Under the pieces are notes generated by a model. The model made no database searches. It was given only the letters and a program-made list of their open reading frames with translations, and was not told the DNA's origin. Both the position numbers and the translations under genes were made by a program. DNA of 64,000 nucleotides from Burkholderia sp. D-99 (GTDB lineage Bacteria > Pseudomonadota > Gammaproteobacteria > Burkholderiales > Burkholderiaceae). Shown one piece after another: positions 26,986-34,615 of the stretch. The stretch is from contig NZ_JAAOXM010000005.1 in NCBI RefSeq assembly GCF_011605345.1, positions 1 through 64,000 of the forward strand, in the 5' to 3' direction. Position 1 is the stretch's first letter; each line of letters starts with the position of its first letter.

Positions 26986-27729
26986 TCACGAGCGCGCATC
27001 GCGCCACAGCACCGCGTCGGTGCGGTACAGCGTCGGGAAGTACTGCTTCAGCCCGGTGATCTTCGGCATGTCGTTGTACGCGATGTACGGCGCATCGGGG
27101 TGCAGCTCGAGGTAGTTCTGGTGATAGGCCTCGGCCGGGTAGAACCCCTTGTAGTTCTCGACGCGCGTGACGACGGGCGCCGGAAACACGTGCGCGGTAC
27201 CGAGCTGCGCGATGTACGCGGTCGCGACCGCGCGTTGCTGCGCGGTGGTCGGGAAGATCGCCGACCGGTATTGCGACCCCTCGTCGGGGCCCTGCCGGTT
27301 GAGCTCGGTCGGATCGTGCGCGACGGAGAAGAACACCTGCAGCAGCCGGCCGTACGTAATCTGCGTCGGGTCGTAGACGATGCGAACCGATTCCGCGTGC
27401 CCGGTCAGCCCCGAGCCGACGAGCGCATAGTGCGCGGTTTCGGAAGCGCCGCCCGCGTAGCCGGCCGTGACCTGCTTCACGCCCTTCACGTGTTCGAACA
27501 CGCCTTGCACGCCCCAGAAGCAGCCGCCGGCGAACACGGCCGTCTCGTCGTGCGATGCGCCGGGCGTTTCGTCGAGCGTTGGCGCGGGCACGGTGCGCAT
27601 CGGTTCGGCGGAGTTGACGATGCGCTGGTAGCCGAACACGGCGAGCGCCGCGACGACGATGGCGCCGATGCGGCGCAGCATCGCCGTGCGCCGTTGCGGC
27701 GCGGGGCCGCGGGGAGAGGTGATGTTCAC
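26986..27729 (-). CDS. msrA: Peptide-methionine (S)-S-oxide reductase MsrA, membrane-anchored/exported
   Basis: A 247-residue MsrA with a hydrophobic N-terminal segment (about residues 18-35) preceded by arginines, indicating export or anchoring. Catalytic Cys70 lies in FAGGCFWGVQGVF. YDPTQITYGRLLQVFFSVAH and YKGFYPAEAYHQNYL are MsrA signatures. No further Cys is present, so it lacks its own resolving cysteine and probably relies directly on a thioredoxin-like partner. The start is GTG at 27729 with AAGGAG 6-7 nt before it. It follows dipZ and msrB, giving a complete extracytoplasmic methionine repair set. Confidence 0.88.
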   Translation of the reverse strand: MNITSPRGPAPQRRTAMLRRIGAIVVAALAVFGYQRIVNSAEPMRTVPAPTLDETPGASHDETAVFAGGCFWGVQGVFEHVKGVKQVTAGYAGGASETAHYALVGSGLTGHAESVRIVYDPTQITYGRLLQVFFSVAHDPTELNRQGPDEGSQYRSAIFPTTAQQRAVATAYIAQLGTAHVFPAPVVTRVENYKGFYPAEAYHQNYLELHPDAPYIAYNDMPKITGLKQYFPTLYRTDAVLWRDARS

Positions 27730-27804
27730 GGTGGGCTCCTTCGGAAGGCGGAATGGAAAGCGGGTGGCCCGGAGGCGGCGCTGGTGCACCACCTCCGGCC
27801 GGGA

Positions 27805-29700
27805 TCAGCCGAACGTGAACGCATACGCATTCACGCCGGGATCGAGAAACTCGATCGCGAAGGTGCGATCGGCGATCGCGCCGGGCTGCCGCACCAGCTG
27901 GTACAGGCGTTGCCCGGTCACGGTGCCGTAGCCTTGCGCGTCGACGTCGCTGCCGTGCGCATCGCCGGGTGCCGCGCCGTCGAGCGTCACGCGAAAGCGC
28001 ACCGGCTTGCCGTCGCCGCCGGGGCCGAGCACCAGGTGCAGGTCGCGTGCATGGAAGCGGTAGACGATGCGGCCGGCCGGCGCCGCGAGCGTCGCGCGTT
28101 CGGCGCCGACCCGCCACATGCCGGCGAGGCCCCAGTCGTTGAGATCGGGACGGGCCGGCTCGGCGTAGTGGTACGCCGCATCGCGCACCACACCGCCGGG
28201 CGACACGAAATCCTCGGCGCGTGCGTAGCCGACGTAGGTCTCGGGCGAGCGGACGTCCGCGCTGTCGGCTGCCGCGAGCGCACCCTTCGCGGGCGCGCCG
28301 GCGAGCCCGAGCGGCACGTTCAGCGCTTCCGGATGGCCGGCCTCGGCGAGCAGCGACTGGATCGCGCGCTCCGATTCCGCGTACTCGCCTTCGCCGAAGT
28401 GGTGGCGGCGCACGCGCCCCTGCGCGTCGACGAAGTAGTGCGCGGGCCAGTATTCGTTGTTGAACGCGCGCCAGATCGTGAAGCGGTTGTCGATCGCGAC
28501 CGGGAAGTCGATGCCGAGGTCGTGCACGGCCTTCTTCACGTTGCCGATGTCGCGCTCGAATGCGAACTCCGGCGCGTGCACGCCGATCACGACGAGCCCG
28601 TACGGCGCGTACTTGCGCGCCCACGCGGTCGTGTACGGCAGCGTGCGCAGGCAGTTGATGCACGAATACGTCCAGAAATCGACCAGCACCACCTTGCCGC
28701 GCAGGGCGGCCGCCGTCAGCGGCGGCGAGTTCAGCCACTGCACCGCGCCGTCGAGCGACGGCAGCGTGCCTTCGACGGGCAGCGCGGCAGGCGCATGCGT
28801 CGTATCCACCGCGCGCATCATTGCGCCGCCGGCCTGCGCGGCATCGGCTGTCGCGGCCATCATCGCGCCGGCTGAACCGTTCGCGGCGCCGTTTGCCGGG
28901 CTGTCCGCCGCGCTTTCTGCCGCGTTTTCCGCCGAACCGCCGGCCGTGGCCATCGCCGCCGGCGCGCTGTTCGAATGCCCGCCGAGCCGGTCGACGAGCT
29001 TCGTCTCGAGCCCGCCCGTCGTGACGGTCGACAGTTGGGCGAGCGCGCCCGTATCGAGGCCGAGCGCGATCGCGCCGACGCCGGCCAGCAGCGCCGCGCC
29101 GATCCCGCGCTTGATCCATTCACCGGCGCCGAGCGAGCGCTTCATCGCGGCGAACACCTTGCCGCCGATCACGAGCGCGACGCCGAGCGACGTCGCCGCG
29201 CCGGCCGCATACGCGACCAGCAGCAGCGTCGTGCCGACGCTTGCACCGCGCAGCGCGGCGCCGGTCAGCACGAGCCCGAGGATCGGGCCCGCGCACGGCG
29301 CCCACAGCAGGCCGGTCGCGACGCCGAGCAGCAGTGACGACGCGGGGCCGGCCGGGCGGCCGTCGCGTTGCGCGAAGCCGGTGAGCCGGTTGCCGGCGGC
29401 GACCAGCGGGCGCGTCAGGTGCTCCGCGAGGCGCGGCATCAGCAGTGTCAGGCCGAATACCGCGAGCAGCACGATGGCGACCCAGCGGCCGGCCTGGTTG
29501 GCTTGCGCGACCCAGCCACCGCCGACGGCCGCGAGCGTTGCGACGACGGCGAACGTGAACGCCATGCCGGCCAGCAGCGGCAGGCCGGTGCGCACGAACG
29601 GCTGGTCGGCACGCGCGAACACGAACGGCAGCACGGGCAGGATGCACGGGCTCAGGATCGTGAGCACGCCGCCGAGGTAGGCAAGGACGATGAGCAGCAT
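27805..29700 (-). CDS. dipZ: DipZ: CcdA-type thiol transporter fused to thioredoxin and a C-terminal lectin-like domain
   Basis: A 631-residue fusion. Residues 1-215 form a CcdA-like membrane part with the paired cysteines Cys19 (LSPCILPVLPF) and Cys136 (WAPCAGPILGL). A low-complexity Ala/Gly/Met-rich linker spans about 245-300. A periplasmic thioredoxin domain carries Cys347-x-x-Cys350 (DFWTYSCINCLRTLP). About 150 further residues resemble the carbohydrate-binding-module-like end of mycobacterial DipZ. It would carry electrons from cytosolic thioredoxin to the periplasm. Lying between msrB and msrA (35 and 75 bp gaps) it is their likely reductant. Confidence 0.88.
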   Translation of the reverse strand: MLLIVLAYLGGVLTILSPCILPVLPFVFARADQPFVRTGLPLLAGMAFTFAVVATLAAVGGGWVAQANQAGRWVAIVLLAVFGLTLLMPRLAEHLTRPLVAAGNRLTGFAQRDGRPAGPASSLLLGVATGLLWAPCAGPILGLVLTGAALRGASVGTTLLLVAYAAGAATSLGVALVIGGKVFAAMKRSLGAGEWIKRGIGAALLAGVGAIALGLDTGALAQLSTVTTGGLETKLVDRLGGHSNSAPAAMATAGGSAENAAESAADSPANGAANGSAGAMMAATADAAQAGGAMMRAVDTTHAPAALPVEGTLPSLDGAVQWLNSPPLTAAALRGKVVLVDFWTYSCINCLRTLPYTTAWARKYAPYGLVVIGVHAPEFAFERDIGNVKKAVHDLGIDFPVAIDNRFTIWRAFNNEYWPAHYFVDAQGRVRRHHFGEGEYAESERAIQSLLAEAGHPEALNVPLGLAGAPAKGALAAADSADVRSPETYVGYARAEDFVSPGGVVRDAAYHYAEPARPDLNDWGLAGMWRVGAERATLAAPAGRIVYRFHARDLHLVLGPGGDGKPVRFRVTLDGAAPGDAHGSDVDAQGYGTVTGQRLYQLVRQPGAIADRTFAIEFLDPGVNAYAFTFG

Positions 29701-29735
29701 GGTGCGTTCTCCAGTCGGTCAGGAGTGGGGCCGGA

Positions 29736-30281
29736 TCAGGCGACGGCAGGGTGGAAGGCGAGGGCGAGGCCGTTCATGCAGTAGCGCAGGCCGGTCGGCT
29801 GCGGACCGTCGTCGAACACGTGGCCGAGATGGCCGCCGCAGCGGCGGCAGTGCACTTCGGTGCGGATCATCCCGAACGACGCGTCGGTATTGGTGGCGAC
29901 CGCGTGGTCGAGCGGCTTCCAGAAGCTCGGCCAGCCCGTATGGCTGTCGAACTTGGTGGCCGACGAGAACAGCGCGAGGTCGCAGCCGGCGCACGCGAAC
30001 GTGCCTTGGCGGTGCTCGTCGTTCAGCGGGCTGGTGTACGGCCGCTCGGTGCCGGCTTCGCGCAGGACCGTGTACTGGGCAGGCGTGAGCCGGCGATGCC
30101 ATTCGGCGTCGCTGAGGGTGACTTCGAAAGGGGCGGCCATCCGCGGGGCGGCCGTCTGCGGGGTGGCTGGCGACGCGGCGAACGCGCGGCCGACCAGCGC
30201 GCGGCGGCCGACGGACGACAGGGTCGCAAGCGCGGCGAGGCCGGTGGCGCCGGCGAACAGCAGATGTCTGCGGGTAGGCAT
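29736..30281 (-). CDS. msrB: Peptide-methionine (R)-S-oxide reductase MsrB with Tat-like signal
   Basis: A 181-residue MsrB. The N-terminus MPTRRHLLFAGATGLAALAT has a twin arginine before a hydrophobic stretch, like a Tat or Sec signal. Zinc is held by Cys97/Cys100 and Cys145/Cys148, and catalytic Cys168 is in LRYCMNGLAL, with WPSFW and GHLGHVFDDGP conserved. It reduces the R-epimer of methionine sulfoxide, complementing MsrA. It is the first gene of the msrB-dipZ-msrA operon. Confidence 0.92.
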   Translation of the reverse strand: MPTRRHLLFAGATGLAALATLSSVGRRALVGRAFAASPATPQTAAPRMAAPFEVTLSDAEWHRRLTPAQYTVLREAGTERPYTSPLNDEHRQGTFACAGCDLALFSSATKFDSHTGWPSFWKPLDHAVATNTDASFGMIRTEVHCRRCGGHLGHVFDDGPQPTGLRYCMNGLALAFHPAVA

Positions 30282-31136
30282 GATGGGCTCCTGGCAGCAG
30301 GTCCTGGAAATATGCGCCCATCGTAGTCAGCGGCCGGTGTCGAAGTCCTCACGGAAAGTTAAATGAATCGTGAAGGTTGGGGTGTTACGTTGGGGTGCGG
30401 TGGAGTCCGTCTGGGCTCCAACCGGCAAGGGCCTTCGGGCGGGGGAGTCGCTGATGTTTATCGAGCACCTGTTCGTGCCACGATTTTTAGTGTCTTTTTA
30501 GTGTGCGCCGAGTGGCGCGGCGAATCCGGACTTTGGCTCGCCGATCGAATCGGACCGGGACACGTGCGTTGTTTGACTGCGGTCGCGAATCACACCGCGC
30601 GTCTGATGCGCATTGATAGACGGATGAGTTTGCAAGCTAGGGCGATCGACGCGTAGTGCGCGTGTGGACGCGGAAGTTTGACAGTTTTTTGCGTAGAAAT
30701 TTCAGGGGGCGAGTTAGGACGTGCGCGGTTGTGCAGTAAAAGAGGGGCACGATGCGCTCCGCCGAAGTGGTCCATGTCGAGGCAGGATCCGGCGGAATGA
30801 AGGGGAACATAGCAAGGGCTATGTTCCCCTTCATTTTGGGACGTAGGCGAAGCGCCCGCGTGCGCGGCACACCGCCCTAGGGGGAATTGAGCGCTCCCGC
30901 CGCGGCGATCGAAAAGCGGTGCCGTCACCGTTCCGGCGCCCCGGTATTTCTGGCGCGGGCGACGACGCGTCGGTGGGCGGGTTCATTGGGCATTGCGTCA
31001 CACGCGGGCCTGGAGGTTCTTCGATCAGGGCGGGGCGGCTGGAGAGGCGGCTTCGTCTCAGGCGGTGCTGAAGCTCAATTGCGAGCGCCCACATTTAGCG
31101 CGGTGAGAGGCGAGGGCCCCAGCGGGCAGGTGGCTG
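30282..31136. other. Long intergenic region at the left edge of the defence island
   Basis: About 850 bp between the leftward msrB gene and the rightward DUF1016 gene. Frames through it (for example 30363-30656) have no recognisable protein and no ribosome binding site. It contains one striking perfect hairpin (30796-30835, listed separately) and an AT-richer patch around 30680-30760. It marks the change from conserved chromosome to accessory DNA. Confidence 0.4.
30796..30835 (+). repeat. Perfect 18-bp inverted repeat with 4-nt loop, terminator-like
   Basis: Left arm aatgaaggggaacatagc (30796-30813), loop aagg, right arm 30818-30835 its exact reverse complement, followed by TTGGG so that the transcript would read CAUUUUGG. 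No gene ends just upstream on either strand, so this may end a small RNA or leader transcript on the plus strand, or be a mobile palindrome. Confidence 0.6.
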
Positions 31137-31163
31137 AATTCTCTCCGCGGTGCGGAGAGAATT
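31137..31163. repeat. 27-nt palindrome, copy 1 (upstream of the DUF1016 gene)
   Basis: Arms AATTCTCTCCGC (31137-31148) and GCGGAGAGAATT (31152-31163) around the trinucleotide ggt. The same 12-nt arms recur inside the DUF1016 coding sequence at 31541-31567 with loop act. Copy 1 lies about 100 bp before the start codon, where it would form a hairpin in the leader RNA. Confidence 0.85.
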
Positions 31164-31259
31164 GGGGCGCGCCCGGCAGGGTTCCGCCGTTGCTCAGATT
31201 CCGGTAACGTGGGCGCTGCTGGCGCGCGCCGGCCCGCCGATTCCTCCATTCCTAACAAG

Positions 31260-32294
31260 ATGACCGAACTCGTCCCTGCATCCCTCTTGACCGACATCCG
31301 CCGCATGATTGATTCGGCGCGCGCCCAGGCGGCCGCGGCCGTCAACGCGGAACTGACCCTCCTTTATTGGCAGGTCGGTCGTCGCATTCGAGATGATGTG
31401 CTGGGCGGGGAGCGCGCGGGTTACGGACAACAGATCCTCGCCGCGCTCGCACGACAACTGAGAGGCGAGTACGGCCGGGGTTGGAGCGAGCAGCAATTGC
31501 GTCACTGCATCCGCGCGGCCGAGGTGTTTCCTGATGAACCAATTCTCTCCGCACTGCGGAGAGAATTGAGCTGGACCCATCTGAAGATGTTGATGTACGT
31601 AGACGACCCGCTCAAGCGCGACTTCTACATTGAGCTCTGCCGTCTGGAGCGCTGGTCGTCGCGGCAGCTGCAGGAGCGGATGCAGTCGATGCTGTTCGAG
31701 CGCAGTGCGCTGTCGCGGCAACCCGACGAAGTGATTCGGCGCGAAGTGGCGCACCTCCGCGACGCGCAACAGATGACGCCTGACCTCGTGCTGAAAGATC
31801 CGTACATACTCGATTTTCTCGGCCTCAATGATCACTACCTCGAGCGCGATTTCGAAGATGCGATCCTGCGCGAGATGGAACAATTCCTATTGGAGCTAGG
31901 TGCCGGCTTTACATTCGTCGCGCGCCAGAAGCGGTTGCTGATCGACGACGACGACTTCTATCTCGACCTGTTGTTTTACAACCGCAAGCTCAAACGCCTT
32001 GTCGCGATCGAACTGAAGCTCGGTTCCTTCAAGGCCGAGTACAAGAGTCAGATGGAGCTGTACTTGCGCTGGCTCGCGAAGCACGAGCAGGAGCCGGATG
32101 AAGCGCCGCCGATCGGCATCATCCTGTGTGCTGGCAAAAAACAAGAACAAATTGAATTGCTCGAGCTCGGCAAAAGCGGTATTCACGTCGCCGAGTACCT
32201 CACGGTGCTCCCGCCGCGCGAGACGCTACAGGCGAAGCTGCATCAATCAATCGCGGCGGCACGTGCACGGCTCGACGAAAAGCGCGAGTCGTGA
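31260..32294 (+). CDS. DUF1016 (YhcG-type) PD-(D/E)XK nuclease domain protein
   Basis: A 344-residue protein of the YhcG/DUF1016 family. The N-terminal DUF1016 domain is seen in LTLLYWQVGRRIRDDVLGG, the Tyr-Gly segment GYGQQILAALARQL and SALRRELSWTHLKMLMYVDD. The C-terminal PD-(D/E)XK nuclease core has Asp in FYLDLLFYNRKLKRLVAIEL followed by Glu-Leu-Lys and QMELYLRWLAKHE. The family is widespread in accessory regions; its role is not settled and proposals include DNA repair and restriction-like functions. ATG at 31260 is chosen for homology; its ribosome binding site is weak. Residues 94-103 are encoded by a perfect palindrome that also occurs upstream. Confidence 0.82.
   Translation: MTELVPASLLTDIRRMIDSARAQAAAAVNAELTLLYWQVGRRIRDDVLGGERAGYGQQILAALARQLRGEYGRGWSEQQLRHCIRAAEVFPDEPILSALRRELSWTHLKMLMYVDDPLKRDFYIELCRLERWSSRQLQERMQSMLFERSALSRQPDEVIRREVAHLRDAQQMTPDLVLKDPYILDFLGLNDHYLERDFEDAILREMEQFLLELGAGFTFVARQKRLLIDDDDFYLDLLFYNRKLKRLVAIELKLGSFKAEYKSQMELYLRWLAKHEQEPDEAPPIGIILCAGKKQEQIELLELGKSGIHVAEYLTVLPPRETLQAKLHQSIAAARARLDEKRES
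31541..31567. repeat. 27-nt palindrome, copy 2 (inside the DUF1016 gene)
   Basis: Arms AATTCTCTCCGC (31541-31552) and GCGGAGAGAATT (31556-31567) around act. It is read in frame as the family-conserved segment ILSALRREL (residues 95-103). The arms are identical to copy 1 at 31137-31163, 404 bp upstream; only the 3-nt loop differs. Confidence 0.85.
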
Positions 32295-32328
32295 TGACAG
32301 GCCGACATCATCAGGACGAATGTCTGGG

Positions 32329-32709
32329 CTACTGAGATTGCACGATTGAGCGGCTTTCTTGGGGATACCGTTTCGCCCAGTCCATGAATCTTTCCGAATC
32401 GCCTTCGAAGGAAAAGAACGCCAAGCCGCGGAGTTCCGCGCTCTTCAGAGTGACATCGACTAAACCTGTCGCTGTCCTGACGACGGAGTGCGGCATAACC
32501 CAGACTACGGTCCATTCGTCGGGATGCAGCATCAGGAACCCGCGTACGACCTGACCTCCGTGTTGGATGACGTAGGCATCCGCGTTCGCGTGGCATTGCG
32601 CAGGCTCCGCTTGCGTATAGGCTTTTGCCGTAAGAGGTTCGCCTTTGCGATCAAGCAGCCAGCGGGCAACTGCTGCATTCACCGCAGCGAGGTATTCGGA
32701 TTCTGTCAT
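32329..32709 (-). CDS. Small protein with a possible Cys-His-Asp catalytic triad, partner of the RES toxin gene
   Basis: A 126-residue protein following the HEPN/RES gene on the same strand (44 bp gap). I recognise no named family. It contains Cys39-His40-Ala-Asn in AQCHANADAYV, a Gly-rich strand GGQVVRGFLMLHPDEW, His74 in VMPHSVVRT and Asp85 in TGLVDVTLKS. The order Cys, then His on a strand, then Asp on the next strand is that of papain-like or transglutaminase-like enzymes, so a peptidase, deamidase or amidase activity is conceivable. Alternatively it is the antitoxin. The start at 32709 has a weak ribosome binding site; starts further upstream overlap the toxin gene. Confidence 0.6.
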   Translation of the reverse strand: MTESEYLAAVNAAVARWLLDRKGEPLTAKAYTQAEPAQCHANADAYVIQHGGQVVRGFLMLHPDEWTVVWVMPHSVVRTATGLVDVTLKSAELRGLAFFSFEGDSERFMDWAKRYPQESRSIVQSQ

Positions 32710-32752
32710 GTCAGTGCTTGCCGCAGATATGGGGCAGAGTGTGTGCGCATGG

Positions 32753-33910
32753 TCAGCGGCCAGCCCGGACATACTGCACTCCATGATAGGTAGCCAGATA
32801 ACGATCCTCCGGAAACACGACGAGATTTTTGCCACCTGCTTTGACGGCACTGGGGTAGATCAAGCCAGCCAACCTGGTGTCTTTTCCAGCGTCAAACACT
32901 TGGGCGAGGTACTCGCAGACCACCTGCGAGGGAACATAGTCGATGTGCTCGCGCCCGTCCTTGGTGACGGGGACACTGATGGTCTCGACAAATTCGTGTA
33001 TGAACAAGGCCTTCTCGCGCGCATCCTTCTGTTCTAGGTCGAACACCGACGGCATAGAGGGTAACGCAGTCAGATCGATGACTGTGAGGTGCCTTGTCAA
33101 GGTAAATGCGGCCGTGAAGACGGTCCGACTCGATCGCTCCGGGACACCGATCTCACGCCGGGCGGTGGCCTTGTCAAACGATATATAGAGATAGGGGATG
33201 CCGGCAGGATTCATGCGTCCTGCGGTCGTAAATGCCTTCGGTGGTGGGCCTATCTGATCGGCGGTTGGCTCCCACGTCTGGCCACGATGACGTATGCGGG
33301 CACGGTACGCCTCCGTCCCTGCCGCGAGCGTGAAAATGGCTGGGCGCAGATGTTCAGCAATCGCCGGGAGCACATCGGCGATGTCAATGTCATAAGGCGA
33401 TTCCGCTTCACGCGGGGTATTGGCAAAATGAAAGCGCGTCTCGTGCTTGACCGTGTAACAGAACAATTTCCAGGCACCGGAAAGCATTTCATGCAAGTGA
33501 CTGCCGGCCCAGTGGCCGTCAGCAGCGGGGACAAAATAGTCACCGTTTGCTTCAGCCTCGATTACAGCATCCACAAAATCAGGATGACCGCTGAAATCAA
33601 GTTGATCCAATACGTCATCGATACTGATCGATGGAATGATGAAACCGCCATCGTAAGGTACTCCTCCTGAGGCGGGTTCGCAGTAGTAAGTGTGTATCGT
33701 GTCGAATATCGCCTTCATCACCACCTCAGCCTCGGCAGCAATGTATTCAGTGCCCTGACGCTCGCAGTAATCGCAGGTGTTAGAACCGGCGTTGTCTTGA
33801 ATCAGCGCTTTGAGATAGGCGTCGTCCACGCAGTTGGCACACACGTAGGTATCGGGTGCCGACCAGCCGCGCTCCTGTGCGTCCATCCATGCAGTCTTGG
33901 CCAAACCCAT
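32753..33910 (-). CDS. HEPN/RES N-terminal domain plus RES domain protein (NAD-degrading toxin candidate)
   Basis: A 385-residue protein. The N-terminus has a zinc-ribbon-like Cys24-x-x-Cys27 and Cys46-x-x-Cys49 (YVCANCVDD, NTCDYCERQ) typical of the HEPN/RES N-terminal domain, then an acidic helical region to about residue 190. The RES domain follows: Arg in EAYRARIRHRG, GRMNPAGIPYLYISFDKATA, Glu253 and later VETISVPVTKDGREHIDYVP and VVCEYLAQVF, which match RES toxins that phosphorolyse NAD+. The start ATG at 33910 has AAGGAGGCGAT. RES toxins usually pair with an Xre-type antitoxin; none is present here, only the small gene at 32329-32709. Confidence 0.82.
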   Translation of the reverse strand: MGLAKTAWMDAQERGWSAPDTYVCANCVDDAYLKALIQDNAGSNTCDYCERQGTEYIAAEAEVVMKAIFDTIHTYYCEPASGGVPYDGGFIIPSISIDDVLDQLDFSGHPDFVDAVIEAEANGDYFVPAADGHWAGSHLHEMLSGAWKLFCYTVKHETRFHFANTPREAESPYDIDIADVLPAIAEHLRPAIFTLAAGTEAYRARIRHRGQTWEPTADQIGPPPKAFTTAGRMNPAGIPYLYISFDKATARREIGVPERSSRTVFTAAFTLTRHLTVIDLTALPSMPSVFDLEQKDAREKALFIHEFVETISVPVTKDGREHIDYVPSQVVCEYLAQVFDAGKDTRLAGLIYPSAVKAGGKNLVVFPEDRYLATYHGVQYVRAGR

Positions 33911-34441
33911 ATCGCCTCCTTTCATGGTTATCGTCCGGTGGACGTGACGCCGGGACTCGCCAGCGTTGACTACCTGGGTTGCGTCGTCATAGTAGAGCGC
34001 GGATGGTGAGATCTTCCGTCTTGCTGACGTTGCTCATGGCGATCCGACTCATTTAGTGAAAACAGAAAATATCTTTGCCGCCGAAATCCGTCAGCGGACG
34101 ATTGCAAAAACGAAGACCTTATAGCGTCCCACTTTCATATTTTTTGATCAAGCCGACCAGAGGCACATCACGTAGGTTGACGGGCAGTGTCCACGCGATG
34201 ACGGGCCAGATGAACCGGGCGAGGGCGGTCTCCTTCCCGCTTTGGTACGGATGCGGCGCGGTCTTTTGAGAGACAGTGGAGAACATGATGAGGAACATGT
34301 AGGACCCCCGGAGCGCTCGTCGCGCTGATCGTTGGGCTGACGTGGCTGAACGCCGACCTCGGCTGTAAGTTGCGTTAGTTCAGTGGATAGTCTCCCGATC
34401 GCGAACAAGGCTGCTCGGGGCTGCCGATCGGGGACGAGGAC
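33911..34441. other. Intergenic region with no credible gene
   Basis: About 530 bp upstream of the RES gene and downstream of the helicase gene region. No recognisable protein, RNA or repeat was found. Base composition is lower in GC than the flanking catabolic regions, matching the accessory character of this island. It borders an IS66 transposase remnant. Confidence 0.35.
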
Positions 34442-34587
34442 TCAACGCAAATCGGTGAACAAATTCCATGGCATGAGCGCCGCGCAGTCGTCGGCGGTTG
34501 CGGCGAGCGGTAACTCGCGAAAAGCCAGACCAGATAACGATAGGGCTCGACGCCATTCGGCTTGCACTTCACGCCGAAATTGTCTCA
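34442..34587 (-). pseudogene. IS66 family transposase, C-terminal remnant with frameshift
   Basis: On the minus strand the sequence reads NGVEPYRYLVWLF, then after a one-base shift ELPLAATADDCAALMPWNLF and TDLR before a stop at 34442. Together these are the conserved last ~45 residues of IS66 TnpC transposases (Asn-Gly-Val-Glu-Pro-Tyr, and Met-Pro-Trp-Asn-Leu near the C-terminus). The rest of the element, its ends and the accessory IS66 genes are missing. It is a decayed remnant next to the helicase gene. Confidence 0.8.
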
Positions 34588-34615
34588 GGTCCGTAAAAAA
34601 TCCATAGCTGTACGC

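Noticed and set aside
30363..30656. 97-codon frame upstream of the DUF1016 gene
   Set aside because: No ribosome binding site, unusual amino-acid mix, no recognisable motifs; likely random in GC-rich DNA.
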